Part shown: positions 1 through 8,400 of the stretch, in pieces
Layout: every line of letters starts with the position of its first letter
Position numbering within the stretch: position 1 is the stretch's first letter
DNA from: Rhodobacterales bacterium HKCCE3408
Lineage (GTDB): Bacteria; Pseudomonadota; Alphaproteobacteria; Rhodobacterales; Rhodobacteraceae
DNA: 59,098 nt
Direction: 5' to 3'
Assembly (NCBI GenBank): GCA_015689705.1
Contig: WVSN01000018.1
Span: 1-59,098, forward strand
Position numbers and translations under genes: made by a program
The notes under the pieces: generated by a model
What the model was told of the DNA's origin: nothing
The model's input: the letters and a program-made list of their open reading frames with translations, nothing else
The model's database searches: none

Positions 1-2
1 CG

Positions 3-293
3 GCGCTCGGCCTGCAGGACGGGCCGGACCGCGCGACGGCCATCTCGGGTGACGGCGCGGCGCTGCTCGACAGCGCCCGGGCGGCCCTGTCCGGCCTCGG
101 TGCGCCCAGGGACTACGCCGCCGCCTATCTCTACGCGCTTCTGGCCGAGGCGCACGGAGTGCCCGGCGCGGGGGCCGTCATCGCCGATGTCGAGACGCTC
201 GGCCGGCTGTCGGCGGACCGCGACGCGTTCGCGGAGATGCTGGCCGATCTCGGCGCCGAGGCACGCGAGATCTGGTTCGACGGCGGCGAATAG
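3..293 (+). CDS. C-terminal end of an unrecognised protein (partial, runs off the left edge)
   Basis: An open frame enters from the left edge and stops with TAG at 291-293, giving about 96 residues. It is Ala-rich and helical (motifs AAAYLYALLAEAHGVPGA and DRDAFAEMLADLG) and ends DGGE. The alternation of short helices with Ala/Gly at the turns is reminiscent of Sel1/TPR-type repeats, but this is only a visual impression and no family is claimed. The 126 bp to the aldolase start hold no clear terminator. Codon use, with a strong G/C third position, matches the neighbours, so it is probably a real gene end. Confidence 0.55.
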   Translation, partial: ALGLQDGPDRATAISGDGAALLDSARAALSGLGAPRDYAAAYLYALLAEAHGVPGAGAVIADVETLGRLSADRDAFAEMLADLGAEAREIWFDGGE

Positions 294-419
294 ACCGCCG
301 GACGCGGCCGGAGACGGCCCCGCGCCGTTTTCCGCGCCGCTGTTTGCGCCAACGACATTGCCCCTCCGCCCTTCCATGCCCTAAGACGGCGCGAACACAG
401 GAACACGCGGAGGATCCAG

Positions 420-1304
420 ATGGCCAATGCGGCGCAGATCGAACAGATGACAACGGGGCGCGGCTTCGTCGCCGCGCTCGACCAGTCGGGCGGCTCGACG
501 CCGAAGGCGCTGAAGCTCTACGGCGTGGGCGAGGACGCGTATTCGAACGACGCGGAGATGTTCGACCGCATCCACGAAATGCGCACCCGCATCGCCACCG
601 CACCCGCTTTCACCGGCGAGCGTGTGATCGCCGCGATCCTGTTCGAGAACACGATGGACAGGGAAATCAACGGCAAGCCGGCGGCGAAATTCCTCTGGGA
701 AGATCGCGGCGTCGTGCCGTTCCTGAAGATCGACAAGGGGCTCGAGGAGGAGAAGGACGGCGTGCGGCTGATGAAGCCGATCCCGGGCCTCGACGACCTT
801 CTCGATCGCGCGGTCGCGCACGGCATCTTCGGCACCAAGGAACGCAGCGTCATCGATGCCGCGTCCGAGACCGGCATCGCGGCGAATGTCACGCAGCAGT
901 TCGAGCTGGCCGAGAAGGTGCTGGCCAAGGGCCTCGTGCCGATCATCGAGCCCGAGGTGACGATCTCGATCCCCGACAAGGCGGCGGCCGAGACGATGCT
1001 GCGCGCCGAGATCCAGCGCCAGCTTGAAACCGCCTCGGCGCCGGTGATGCTGAAGCTGACCCTGCCGGATGAGCCGGACCTCTACGCGCCGCTCATCTCG
1101 CATCCGAAGGTCATGCGCGTCGTGGCCCTCTCAGGCGGCTACTCGCGGGACGAGGCGAACGCGAAGCTCGCCGAGAACCACGGCATGATCGCCAGCTTCA
1201 GCCGCGCGCTGACCGAGGGTCTGAGCGCGCAGCAGTCGGACGCGGAATTCAACGCCGCCATCGCCGAGGCGATCGACTCGATCTACGCCGCGTCGATCAC
1301 CTGA
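420..1304 (+). CDS. fda: Fructose-bisphosphate aldolase, class I
   Basis: The 294-residue protein matches the short bacterial class I (Schiff-base) fructose-bisphosphate aldolases, which interconvert fructose 1,6-bisphosphate with glyceraldehyde 3-phosphate and dihydroxyacetone phosphate in the cytosol. Visible landmarks are FVAALDQSGGSTPKAL near the N-terminus, the acidic motif IIEPEV at 175-180 and VMLKLTLP at 209-216, whose Lys212 is the expected Schiff-base residue by position in this family. The start is the ATG preceded by an AGGA-type ribosome site (gaggatccag). It converges on the bacterioferritin gene with only 6 bp between the stops. The family is clear; the role in gluconeogenesis or glycolysis is inferred from the family. 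Confidence 0.93.
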   Translation: MANAAQIEQMTTGRGFVAALDQSGGSTPKALKLYGVGEDAYSNDAEMFDRIHEMRTRIATAPAFTGERVIAAILFENTMDREINGKPAAKFLWEDRGVVPFLKIDKGLEEEKDGVRLMKPIPGLDDLLDRAVAHGIFGTKERSVIDAASETGIAANVTQQFELAEKVLAKGLVPIIEPEVTISIPDKAAAETMLRAEIQRQLETASAPVMLKLTLPDEPDLYAPLISHPKVMRVVALSGGYSRDEANAKLAENHGMIASFSRALTEGLSAQQSDAEFNAAIAEAIDSIYAASIT

Positions 1305-1310
1305 GGCGGA

Positions 1311-1790
1311 TCACTCCGCCTCGCCGGTGAAATAGACCTGGATGAAGGCCGGTTCGCCCATGCGGTCCAGCAGGGCGAGCTGGCGATCGAGCCAGTCCCA
1401 GTGACCTTCCTCGTCGATCGCGATGGTCTCGAACAGGACCTTCGTGCCGACATCGCCGGCCTCGGCGGCTTCCTTCGACGCGCCGGAATAGAAATCGATC
1501 GCCTCGTCCTCGTCCTTGCGGTCGCTTTCGAACATCTCCTCGAGGCTCTTGGCGAGGACCGGCTTCTTGGCCGGTTCCAGCTCCGGCGTGCCGCCGAGAA
1601 ACAGGATGCGTTCGATGAACTTGCCGGCATGGCCGAGCTCTTCCTGCATCTCCTCGCGCATTTTCGCGGCAAGCTTGTCGAGGCCCCAGTCGTCGAGGAC
1701 ATGGGCGTGGAGCAGGTATTGCTGGACGGCGGTAAGCTCCATCGACAGGGCCTGCTGAAGCGAAGCGACACTGGACTGATGGCGGGGCAT
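1311..1790 (-). CDS. bfr: Bacterioferritin (Bfr-type ferritin lacking the heme Met ligand)
   Basis: A 159-residue four-helix-bundle iron-storage protein. A gapless comparison with remembered E. coli Bfr places all di-iron ferroxidase ligands at the usual positions: Glu18, Glu51, His54, Glu94, Glu127 and His130. Position 52, normally the Met that ligates heme at the subunit interface, is Leu. The frame stays open upstream to 1871, but the start is placed at 1790 because AAGGAG lies 6 bases before that ATG and the upstream extension would cover the promoter and Irr box. An Irr-type iron box overlaps the predicted -10, so iron control by Irr is likely. Heme-free assembly, or co-assembly with another subunit, is inference. 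Confidence 0.9.
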   Translation of the reverse strand: MPRHQSSVASLQQALSMELTAVQQYLLHAHVLDDWGLDKLAAKMREEMQEELGHAGKFIERILFLGGTPELEPAKKPVLAKSLEEMFESDRKDEDEAIDFYSGASKEAAEAGDVGTKVLFETIAIDEEGHWDWLDRQLALLDRMGEPAFIQVYFTGEAE

Positions 1791-1812
1791 TTCGATCTCC
1801 TTGATCCGTTCG

Positions 1813-1829
1813 TTTAGAATGATTCTAAG
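1813..1829 (-). promoter_or_regulatory. Irr box (iron control element) of bfr
   Basis: On the plus strand the site reads TTTAGAATGATTCTAAG, an almost perfect inverted repeat (TTTAGAA-N3-TTCTAAA is the known Irr/ICE consensus of alphaproteobacteria). It lies 22 bases upstream of the bfr ATG and contains the predicted -10 hexamer on the minus strand, so bound Irr would block RNA polymerase. An irr-like gene is present in this window at 34459-34878. Confidence 0.82.
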
Positions 1830-1849
1830 CACGAACCGCCCGATCTCAA
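1822..1849 (-). promoter_or_regulatory. Predicted sigma-70 type promoter of bfr
   Basis: On the minus strand TTGAGA (1849-1844), a 16-base spacer and TAGAAT (1827-1822) form a plausible -35/-10 pair. The -10 lies inside the Irr box and the -35 overlaps the stop codon of the upstream aidB-like gene. Confidence 0.6.
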
Positions 1850-3444
1850 GTCTCCCCGCCGAGACGGGCAAGGATTGGCCGGGGGTCGGCCTTCAGCGCC
1901 CCGGCCACGTGGCCCCGCGCCCCGCCGAGCCGCGTGGCGCAGTAGGCCTCGGCGATCTCGGCCGGAGCACCTTGTAAAAGCACCGAGGCGGTCAGAAGTT
2001 CCGTCGTGACCTCGGCGAACCAGCGCGCTTCGGCCTCGTCCGGAAGGCCGGGCCAGCGGTCGGCATGGTCGGTCAAGGCGGCGTCGTAGCTGCGGTCCGC
2101 CCCGGTCGCGGCCTGCAATTCCGCCATCAGCGCCTCGCGCGCGCCCTCGTCGCGGGCCAGCGTGCGCAGTATGTCCAGGCAGATCACGTTGCCCGACCCC
2201 TCCCAGATGCCGTTCAGCGGCGCCTCGCGGTAGAGCATCGGTATGGGTGTCTCCTCGACGTAGCCCATGCCGCCCATGACCTCCATCGCCTCGCCGATCA
2301 CCCCGATGGCGCGCTTGTTCGACAGGAATTTAGCCAGCGCCACGGCGATCCGCGCGAAGGGTCGGGCATTCGGATCATCGAAGGCCCGCGCGACCCGGAG
2401 GCCGAGCGCCGTCGCACCCTCCCAGTCGAGCGCGAGATCGGCCAGCACCATTGCCATCAGCGGCTGGTCGATCAGCCGGCGCTGGAAGGCGCTGCGGTGG
2501 CTGGCCCAGTAATGCGCATGGTCGAGCGCTGCGCGCATCAGCCCGGCCGGGGCCATGGCGGTATCGAGCCGCGTGTGGTGGACCATTTCGATGATCGTCC
2601 GCACCCCCTGCCCCTCCTCGCCGACGAGAAAGGCGCGCGCGCCGTGATATTCGATCTCGGACGACGCGTTGGCCTTGTTGCCGAGCTTGTCCTTCAGCCG
2701 CATCAGCCGGATGCCGTTCCGCCCTTCCTCGAGCCAGCGCGGCACCAAAAAGCAGCTGAGCCCACCCGGCGCCTGCGCGAGCGTCAGGAACCCGTCCGAC
2801 ATCGGGGCGGAGCAGAACCACTTGTGCCCGGTCAGCCGCCAGGCCCCGTCGGCCGGCTCGGCGACTGTCGCGTTGGCGCGCACGTCCGACCCGCCCTGCT
2901 TCTCCGTCATCGCCATGCCGAGCGTCGCCGCGCGTTTGCGGCCGATCGGGGCGATCGCGGGGTCGTAGTCGGCCACAGTCAGCTTGTGCACCCAGTCGGG
3001 GGCGACCGCGCTGTCGGCCAGCGCGGGAACGCCGGCATAGGTCATGGTCATTGGACAGCAGGTGCCGGGCTCGACCTGGCTGTGCAGGTAGACCATCGCG
3101 GCATGGGTGACGTGGCTGCCACCCGTCCAGGGCCCGGCCGCGTAACCTGCGCCAAGCCCGAGCGCCATGAGCCGGTGATAGGCCGAGACGAAACGAACCT
3201 CGTCGACCCGCCGCCCGCCTGCGTCGAAGGTAACCAGCTCCGGCAGCCGGTCGAGCGCCTCGGCTGCATCGGCGGCGACCTCGACCGACCCGAGAAGAAG
3301 CGCGTGCCCGGCGAGATGCCGGGTTTCGGCGCCGGCGGCATGGTCGCGCAGTACCGGGTCCGCCGCCCAGAGGTTGCGGGCCCCGCGCGGCGGCGGCTGG
3401 TTGGTCACTTCGTGGGTCGAAAGCTCGGTCTCCGGCGGATACAT
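1846..3444 (-). CDS. aidB: AidB-like acyl-CoA dehydrogenase
   Basis: The 532-residue flavoprotein has the AidB layout: an N-terminal region with STHEVTNQPPP, then the acyl-CoA dehydrogenase core with GMAMTEKQGGSDVR near 190, the WFCSAP segment, KLGNKANASSEI, and the C-terminal helical domain with MEVMGGMGYVEETPIPMLYR and GIWEGSGNV. AidB in E. coli is an alkylation-response flavoprotein with weak isovaleryl-CoA dehydrogenase activity that binds DNA. Length agrees with AidB (about 540) rather than ordinary acyl-CoA dehydrogenases (about 380). The ATG at 3444 follows AGGAGG. No Ada operon is adjacent, so a role in alkylation defence is family inference, and acyl-CoA oxidation remains possible. 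Confidence 0.87.
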   Translation of the reverse strand: MYPPETELSTHEVTNQPPPRGARNLWAADPVLRDHAAGAETRHLAGHALLLGSVEVAADAAEALDRLPELVTFDAGGRRVDEVRFVSAYHRLMALGLGAGYAAGPWTGGSHVTHAAMVYLHSQVEPGTCCPMTMTYAGVPALADSAVAPDWVHKLTVADYDPAIAPIGRKRAATLGMAMTEKQGGSDVRANATVAEPADGAWRLTGHKWFCSAPMSDGFLTLAQAPGGLSCFLVPRWLEEGRNGIRLMRLKDKLGNKANASSEIEYHGARAFLVGEEGQGVRTIIEMVHHTRLDTAMAPAGLMRAALDHAHYWASHRSAFQRRLIDQPLMAMVLADLALDWEGATALGLRVARAFDDPNARPFARIAVALAKFLSNKRAIGVIGEAMEVMGGMGYVEETPIPMLYREAPLNGIWEGSGNVICLDILRTLARDEGAREALMAELQAATGADRSYDAALTDHADRWPGLPDEAEARWFAEVTTELLTASVLLQGAPAEIAEAYCATRLGGARGHVAGALKADPRPILARLGGET

Positions 3445-3570
3445 CGCGGGCCTCCTGTCGTTTTCGCCACAGTAACGCGATTCCCGGTGAACGCAGGGGA
3501 TTCCCTTTCGAATCGCTTTGTGCGACCGTGCGTCAGACCGCCCGTCAGAGGCGGCGAGACGAGGCTGAGT

Positions 3571-3867
3571 ATGACCCCCACGCGCCGAAGCTGGACCGGA
3601 CTCCTACTTCCGATGTTCCTGATGTTCATCGGGGCGCAATTCACCTTTGCCGCCGTGCAGGGCAATCACGGTCTCTTCCGCCGCATCCAGGTCGAGGCCG
3701 AGCGGCAGGAACTTGCCGCCGAGCTCGAGGCGCTGGAGGCCGAGGTGGCCGAGCTGGAGATTCTGACCCATCGTCTGTCGGACGGCTATCTCGACCTCGA
3801 CCTGCTGGACGAACAGGCGCGCTCGGTGCTCGGGCGCATCAGGCCCGACGAGGTCGTCCTGCCCTGA
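3571..3867 (+). CDS. ftsB: Septum formation initiator family protein (FtsB/DivIC-like)
   Basis: A 98-residue protein with a short cytoplasmic tail, one membrane segment at about residues 10-30 (LLLPMFLMFIGAQFTFAA) and a heptad-like coiled coil at about 40-75 (EAERQELAAELEALEAEV). It ends with LDEQARSVLGRIRPDEVV, typical of the FtsB/DivIC family, whose members join FtsL and FtsQ at the division site. The first Met after the upstream stop-free stretch is at 3571, behind GAGGCTGAGT; the longer open frame upstream is a shadow of aidB. It sits just before the pdh operon, an arrangement I recall from related genomes. Confidence 0.85.
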   Translation: MTPTRRSWTGLLLPMFLMFIGAQFTFAAVQGNHGLFRRIQVEAERQELAAELEALEAEVAELEILTHRLSDGYLDLDLLDEQARSVLGRIRPDEVVLP

Positions 3868-3936
3868 CCGGACCGGGCCCACGCGCGAAATGACGCGCGC
3901 TGCGTAATAGACTGGTGCATTCCCCCGGAACCTTTG

Positions 3937-3946
3937 CTAGGCCTAG
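3937..3946 (+). promoter_or_regulatory. Palindrome CTAGGCCTAG upstream of pdhA
   Basis: A perfect 10-base palindrome sits in the 115-bp gap between ftsB and pdhA, next to TTGCTA and TAAACT sequences that could be part of a promoter, although their spacing of about 15 bases is not ideal. It could be an operator for the pdh operon; no regulator can be named from the sequence. Confidence 0.3.
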
Positions 3947-3982
3947 TTCAACGTTAAACTATTCCTCCGGGGGGAGCGCGAC

Positions 3983-5011
3983 ATGGCCGCACGCAAGACG
4001 ACGGCGAAATCCGCCGCCAAGCCGAATGTCTCCGCCGACGAACTGAAGCAGTATTACCGCGACATGCTGCTGATCCGCCGCTTCGAAGAGAAGGCCGGTC
4101 AACTCTACGGCATGGGCCTGATCGGCGGTTTCTGCCACCTCTATATCGGTCAGGAGGCGGTCGTCGTCGGGCTCGAGGCCGCGGCCGAGGAAGGCGACAA
4201 GCGCGTCACCTCCTACCGCGACCACGGCCACATGCTGGCCTGCGGGATGGACCCCAACGGCGTCATGGCCGAACTGACCGGGCGCGAGGGCGGCTACTCC
4301 AAGGGCAAGGGCGGCTCGATGCACATGTTCAGCCGCGAGAAGCATTTCTACGGTGGCCACGGCATCGTCGCGGCCCAGGTGCCGATCGGGGCGGGTCTGG
4401 CCTTCGCCGACAAGTACCTCGGCAACGACCGCGTGACCTTCGCCTATTTCGGCGACGGCGCTGCAAACCAGGGCCAGGTGGCCGAAAGCTACAACATGGC
4501 CGAGCTCTGGGACCTGCCGGTCATCTTCGTGATCGAGAACAACCAGTACGCCATGGGCACCGCGGTCAAGCGCGCCACCAAATCCCCGGACTTCTGGGAA
4601 CGCGGCGCAGCCTACGGGATCGAAGGCGAAGCGGTCGACGGCATGGACGTGCTCGCCGTCAAGGCCGCGGGCGAAAAGGCGGTCGCGCATTGCCGCGCCG
4701 GCAAGGGCCCGTACATCCTCGAGGTGATGACCTACCGCTACCGCGGCCACTCGATGTCGGACCCGGCCAAGTACCGGACCCGCGAAGAGGTCCAGGAGAT
4801 GCGCGAGAAGCGCGACGCGATCGAGAACGTCCGCCAGATGCTGCTGACCGGCAAGCACGCATCCGAGGAGGATCTCAAGGAGATCGACAAGGAAATCAAG
4901 GACATCGTCAACGCGAGCGCCGAGTTCGCGAAGGACAGCCCCGAGCCCGACCTGAGCGAGCTCTGGACCGATATCTACGCCAAGGAGTTGCCGCAGGGGG
5001 AGGCGGTCTGA
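3983..5011 (+). CDS. pdhA: Pyruvate dehydrogenase E1 component, alpha subunit
   Basis: The 342-residue subunit binds thiamine diphosphate and, with PdhB, decarboxylates pyruvate and passes the acetyl group to E2. The TPP/Mg motif starts with GDG at 157-159 and ends with NN at 186-187. The phosphorylation-loop-like YRGHSMSDP lies near 252-260, and LIGGFCHLYIGQEAV in the N-terminal third is characteristic of this family. The start has GGGGGGAG six bases upstream. Its TGA overlaps the ATG of the next gene by one base, so translation is coupled through the operon. Confidence 0.96.
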   Translation: MAARKTTAKSAAKPNVSADELKQYYRDMLLIRRFEEKAGQLYGMGLIGGFCHLYIGQEAVVVGLEAAAEEGDKRVTSYRDHGHMLACGMDPNGVMAELTGREGGYSKGKGGSMHMFSREKHFYGGHGIVAAQVPIGAGLAFADKYLGNDRVTFAYFGDGAANQGQVAESYNMAELWDLPVIFVIENNQYAMGTAVKRATKSPDFWERGAAYGIEGEAVDGMDVLAVKAAGEKAVAHCRAGKGPYILEVMTYRYRGHSMSDPAKYRTREEVQEMREKRDAIENVRQMLLTGKHASEEDLKEIDKEIKDIVNASAEFAKDSPEPDLSELWTDIYAKELPQGEAV

Positions 5012-5388
5012 TGCCGGTCCATTTCGAGATCCAGGCCGCCGATCCGGAGGCGGCGAAGGCTTTCTATTCAGGCCTCTTCGGCTGGACTTACGACACATGG
5101 CCCGGCTTTGACGGCTACTTCCTCGTCAAGGCCGCCGATATCGGCCAGGGCCATCCGATCACGGGAGCGATCATGTCCCGCTCGGGCGAGAGCCCCGCAC
5201 CGCACAGCTCGCCCCGCGGCGCGGTCATCACGCTGCCCGTCGCAAGCACCGACGAGAGCTATACATGGGCGCTCGGCCACGGCGGTGCCGAAGCCATGCC
5301 GCCCTTCGACATCGAGGGCGTCGGCCGCGTCGCCTATGTCGAGGACGGTCAAGGAAATATCGTCGGAATGATCCAGGCGTCGATGTAA
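5011..5388 (+). CDS. VOC (glyoxalase/bleomycin resistance) family protein inside the pdh operon
   Basis: A 125-residue protein with the vicinal-oxygen-chelate pattern: an N-terminal [21 protein letters not shown] followed by strands and a C-terminal half ending [16 protein letters not shown]. This is one VOC domain of two beta-alpha-beta-beta-beta modules, as in small glyoxalase-like proteins. No substrate can be deduced; the typical metal ligands are only partly evident (Glu at FEI and Glu at VED). It starts in a TGATG overlap with pdhA and ends 11 bases before pdhB, so it is co-transcribed with the pyruvate dehydrogenase genes. A link to 2-oxo-acid metabolism is inference from position alone. 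Confidence 0.8.
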   Translation: MPVHFEIQAADPEAAKAFYSGLFGWTYDTWPGFDGYFLVKAADIGQGHPITGAIMSRSGESPAPHSSPRGAVITLPVASTDESYTWALGHGGAEAMPPFDIEGVGRVAYVEDGQGNIVGMIQASM

Positions 5389-5399
5389 GGACACGAGAC

Positions 5400-5640
5400 A
5401 TGGCAACTGAAATCCTGATGCCCGCCCTGTCGCCGACCATGGAGGAAGGCACGCTCGCCAAGTGGCTGGTCAAGGAAGGCGACGCGGTCTCCTCGGGCGA
5501 CATCCTCGCCGAGATCGAGACCGACAAGGCGACGATGGAATTCGAAGCCGTCGACGAGGGCGTGATCGGCAAGATCCTCATCGCCGAGGGCACCGAGGGC
5601 GTGAAGGTGAACACGCCCATCGCGATCATCGGCGAGGAAG
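5400..5640 (+). repeat. Lipoyl-domain coding segment, copy 1 (near-copy at 7054-7294)
   Basis: The first 80 or so codons of pdhB and pdhC encode almost identical lipoyl domains, differing at only about ten residues, and the DNA is also strikingly alike. The two copies form a direct repeat about 1.65 kb apart flanking most of pdhB. Confidence 0.8.
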
Positions 5641-6788
5641 GCGAGGACATGTCTTCGGCCGGCGGCTCGGCCAAGGAAGAGGCGCCGAAAGAAGAGGCCA
5701 AGTCCGCGCCGGAGCCGAAATCCGGTGAAGGCCCGCCGACCACCCCGGCCGCCCCGCCGAAGCCCGCCCTCCGCGGCGTCGAGCTCGACTGGCCCGAGGG
5801 CACCGAAACCAAGTCGACGACCGTGCGCGAGGCGCTGCGCGACGCCATGGCCGAAGAGATGCGCCGCGACGACGGCGTGTTCGTCATGGGCGAAGAGGTC
5901 GCCGAGTACCAGGGCGCCTACAAGATCACCCAGGGCCTGCTGGACGAGTTCGGCGCCAAGCGCGTTATCGACACGCCGATTACCGAGCACGGCTTCGCCG
6001 GCATCGGTGTCGGCGCGGCCTTCGGCGGCCTGCGTCCGATCGTCGAGTTCATGACCTTCAACTTCGCCATGCAGGCGATGGACCAGATCATCAACTCGGC
6101 GGCCAAGACGCTATACATGTCGGGCGGCCAGATGGGCTGCCCCATCGTGTTCCGCGGCCCGAACGGCGCGGCCGCGCGCGTGGCGGCTCAGCACAGCCAG
6201 GACTACGCGGCGTGGTATTCCTCGGTCCCGGGCCTCAAGGTCGTCCAGCCCTACTCGGCCTCGGATGCCAAGGGGCTGCTGAAGACCGCGATCCGCGACC
6301 CGAACCCGGTCATCTTCCTCGAGAACGAGATCCTCTACGGCCGCAGCTTCGACGTGCCGGTCATGGACGATTTCACCGTCCCGTTCGGCAAGGCCCGGAT
6401 CTGGCGCGAGGGCGAGGACGTCACGATCGTCAGCTTCGGCATCGGCATGACCTATGCGCTAGAAGCGGCCGAGAAGCTCGCCGAAGAGGGCATCAGCGCC
6501 GAGGTGATCGACCTCCGGACGCTCCGCCCGCTCGACTACGACACGATCATCGCCAGCGTCCAGAAAACCAATCGCTGCGTGACCGTCGAGGAAGGCTTCC
6601 CGGTCTGCTCGATCGGCAACCACCTGTCGGCCTACATCATGACCCACGCCTTCGATTACCTCGACGCGCCGGTCCTGAACTGCACCGGCAAGGACGTGCC
6701 CATGCCCTACGCGGCCAACCTCGAAAAGCACGCCCTGACCTCGGTGCCCGAGGTGATCGAGGCCGTGAAGGCCGTGACCTACAGGTAA
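5400..6788 (+). CDS. pdhB: Pyruvate dehydrogenase E1 component, beta subunit, with N-terminal lipoyl domain
   Basis: The 462-residue protein has an extra lipoyl domain at residues 1-80 with lipoylation site ETDKATM (Lys43), an Ala/Pro/Glu-rich linker to about 125, and then the E1-beta transketolase-like domain ([13 protein letters not shown] to the end). Lipoyl-bearing E1-beta is the arrangement known in alphaproteobacteria. Together with PdhA it forms the E1 heterotetramer. The start at 5400 follows AAGGACACGAGAC; the open frame runs further upstream only as a shadow of the VOC gene. The stop overlaps the next start (TAATG). Confidence 0.95.
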   Translation: MATEILMPALSPTMEEGTLAKWLVKEGDAVSSGDILAEIETDKATMEFEAVDEGVIGKILIAEGTEGVKVNTPIAIIGEEGEDMSSAGGSAKEEAPKEEAKSAPEPKSGEGPPTTPAAPPKPALRGVELDWPEGTETKSTTVREALRDAMAEEMRRDDGVFVMGEEVAEYQGAYKITQGLLDEFGAKRVIDTPITEHGFAGIGVGAAFGGLRPIVEFMTFNFAMQAMDQIINSAAKTLYMSGGQMGCPIVFRGPNGAAARVAAQHSQDYAAWYSSVPGLKVVQPYSASDAKGLLKTAIRDPNPVIFLENEILYGRSFDVPVMDDFTVPFGKARIWREGEDVTIVSFGIGMTYALEAAEKLAEEGISAEVIDLRTLRPLDYDTIIASVQKTNRCVTVEEGFPVCSIGNHLSAYIMTHAFDYLDAPVLNCTGKDVPMPYAANLEKHALTSVPEVIEAVKAVTYR

Positions 6789-7054
6789 TGCCCATGGAGG
6801 TTCACGGCATCACCGACGACCGCGCCTACCGGGTGAGTTTCACCGCGGACGGGCGCCGGATCGACGGCCTGATCCCAGAAGCGGTCGTGGCCTCCGAGAT
6901 GGGCCTTCCGCCCCGTCCGCCCCATGGCGCGGTCTATTTCTGGATCGCCAAGAACCAGGGCCGGATCGAACAGACACTCATCGCGCTGACAGAGGGCAAT
7001 GCCCGTCCGAAGCCGCCCTTCGATGCACTCGCGCTTGCCGAGGAGACACGCTGA
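6788..7054 (+). CDS. Small conserved-looking protein between pdhB and pdhC, unknown function
   Basis: An 88-residue ORF that starts in a TAATG overlap with pdhB (a second in-frame ATG is two codons later) and ends in a TGATG overlap with pdhC. It begins [19 protein letters not shown] and contains [11 protein letters not shown] and a helical stretch [12 protein letters not shown]. The opening vaguely resembles DUF1488-type small proteins, but I cannot assign a family. Codon use matches its neighbours and the coupled reading on both sides argues strongly that it is translated. It may help assemble or regulate the complex; that is inference from position. Confidence 0.7.
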   Translation: MPMEVHGITDDRAYRVSFTADGRRIDGLIPEAVVASEMGLPPRPPHGAVYFWIAKNQGRIEQTLIALTEGNARPKPPFDALALAEETR

Positions 7055-7294
7055 TGCCCACCGAAATCCTGATGCCCGCGCTCAGCCCGACGATGGAGGA
7101 AGGCACGCTGGCCAAGTGGCTGGTGAAGGAGGGCGACACCGTCGCCTCCGGCGATCTCCTGGCCGAGATCGAGACCGACAAGGCGACGATGGAATTCGAG
7201 GCGGTCGATGAAGGCACGATCGGCAAGATCCTCGTCGCCGAAGGGACCGAGGGTGTGAAGGTGAACTCGCCCATCGCCGTCCTGCTCGGCGAAG
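7054..7294 (+). repeat. Lipoyl-domain coding segment, copy 2 (near-copy of 5400-5640)
   Basis: Second member of the direct repeat formed by the lipoyl domains of pdhB and pdhC; motifs [19 protein letters not shown] and [15 protein letters not shown] are shared exactly. Confidence 0.8.
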
Positions 7295-8400
7295 GCGAAA
7301 GCGCCGACGACATCGGCTCGTCCAAGGCGGGTGAGAGCAAGCCGGCCGAACAGCCGACCGGCACCGCACCCTCCGCACCAGCCGCCGGGCAGGCCCCGGC
7401 CGGCGGTTACGCAGGCGAGGAACAGGTCGCCGCACCGGCCGCGCCGCAGACCGCCTCGGGCGACCGTGTGTTCGCCTCGCCGCTCGCACGCCGCATCGCG
7501 AAGGAAAAGGGGCTCGACCTCACACAGCTCAAGGGCTCCGGCCCGCATGGCCGCATCGTGAAGGCCGACGTGGAGAAGGCCGAGCCTGGCACGGCCGCCG
7601 CCCCCGCCGCCGCGGCATCCGAGGCCCCGAAAGCCGCAGCTCCGGCCGCCGCCGGCGCGATGCCCACGGGCCCGAGCTACGAGCAGGTCGTCAGGATGTA
7701 CGAGGGCCGCGAGATCGAGGAGGTCAAGCTCGACGGGATGCGCAAGACCGTCGCCGCGCGCCTCACCGAGGCCAAGCAGACCATCCCGCATTTCTACCTG
7801 CGCCGTGACATCAAGCTCGACGCGCTGCTGAAATTCCGCGGCCAGCTGAACAAGCAGCTCGAGTCCCGCGGCGTGAAGCTGTCGGTCAACGACTTCGTCA
7901 TCAAGGCCTGCGCCAACGCACTTCAGGCCGTGCCGGACGCGAACGCCGTCTGGGCCGGTGACCGGATCATCAAGCTGAAGCCGTCGGACGTCGCCGTCGC
8001 CGTGGCGGTCGATGGCGGGCTGTTCACGCCGGTCCTGAAGGACGCGCACATGAAGTCGCTGTCCACGCTCTCGGCCGAGATGAAGGACCTCGCCGGACGC
8101 GCCCGGAACCGCAAGCTCGCGCCTCACGAATATGTCGGCGGCAGCTTCGCGGTCTCGAACCTCGGCATGTACGGCATCGACAACTTCGACGCGGTCATCA
8201 ACCCGCCCCACGGCGCGATCCTCGCCGTCGGCGCGGGCGTGAAGAAGCCGGTCGTGGGCGATGACGGCGAGATCACGACGGCGACCGTCATGTCGGTCAC
8301 CCTGTCGGTCGATCACCGTGTCATCGATGGCGCGCTCGGGGCAGAACTGCTTCAGGCGATTGTCGAGAACATCGAGAACCCGATGGTGATGCTGGCGTGA
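7054..8400 (+). CDS. pdhC: Dihydrolipoamide acetyltransferase (E2) of pyruvate dehydrogenase
   Basis: The 448-residue E2 core subunit has one lipoyl domain (residues 1-80, Lys43 in ETDKATM), an Ala/Pro-rich linker, a peripheral subunit-binding domain at about 138-175 ([16 protein letters not shown]) and, after a second Ala/Pro linker, the catalytic acetyltransferase domain. The catalytic DHRVIDG motif puts the active-site His at 421. It transfers the acetyl group from lipoamide to CoA. No E3 (lpd) gene follows here, so E3 must be encoded elsewhere. Its stop overlaps the GTG start of the next gene. Confidence 0.96.
   Translation: MPTEILMPALSPTMEEGTLAKWLVKEGDTVASGDLLAEIETDKATMEFEAVDEGTIGKILVAEGTEGVKVNSPIAVLLGEGESADDIGSSKAGESKPAEQPTGTAPSAPAAGQAPAGGYAGEEQVAAPAAPQTASGDRVFASPLARRIAKEKGLDLTQLKGSGPHGRIVKADVEKAEPGTAAAPAAAASEAPKAAAPAAAGAMPTGPSYEQVVRMYEGREIEEVKLDGMRKTVAARLTEAKQTIPHFYLRRDIKLDALLKFRGQLNKQLESRGVKLSVNDFVIKACANALQAVPDANAVWAGDRIIKLKPSDVAVAVAVDGGLFTPVLKDAHMKSLSTLSAEMKDLAGRARNRKLAPHEYVGGSFAVSNLGMYGIDNFDAVINPPHGAILAVGAGVKKPVVGDDGEITTATVMSVTLSVDHRVIDGALGAELLQAIVENIENPMVMLA

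Noticed and set aside
1791-1871. Upstream in-frame start that would lengthen bacterioferritin by 27 residues
   Set aside because: It would put the promoter and Irr box inside the coding region; the ATG at 1790 has a near-ideal ribosome site and gives the family length.
2065-3570. Long plus-strand frame running upstream into ftsB
   Set aside because: It is antisense to the well supported aidB gene. Only the part from 3571 is a recognised protein.
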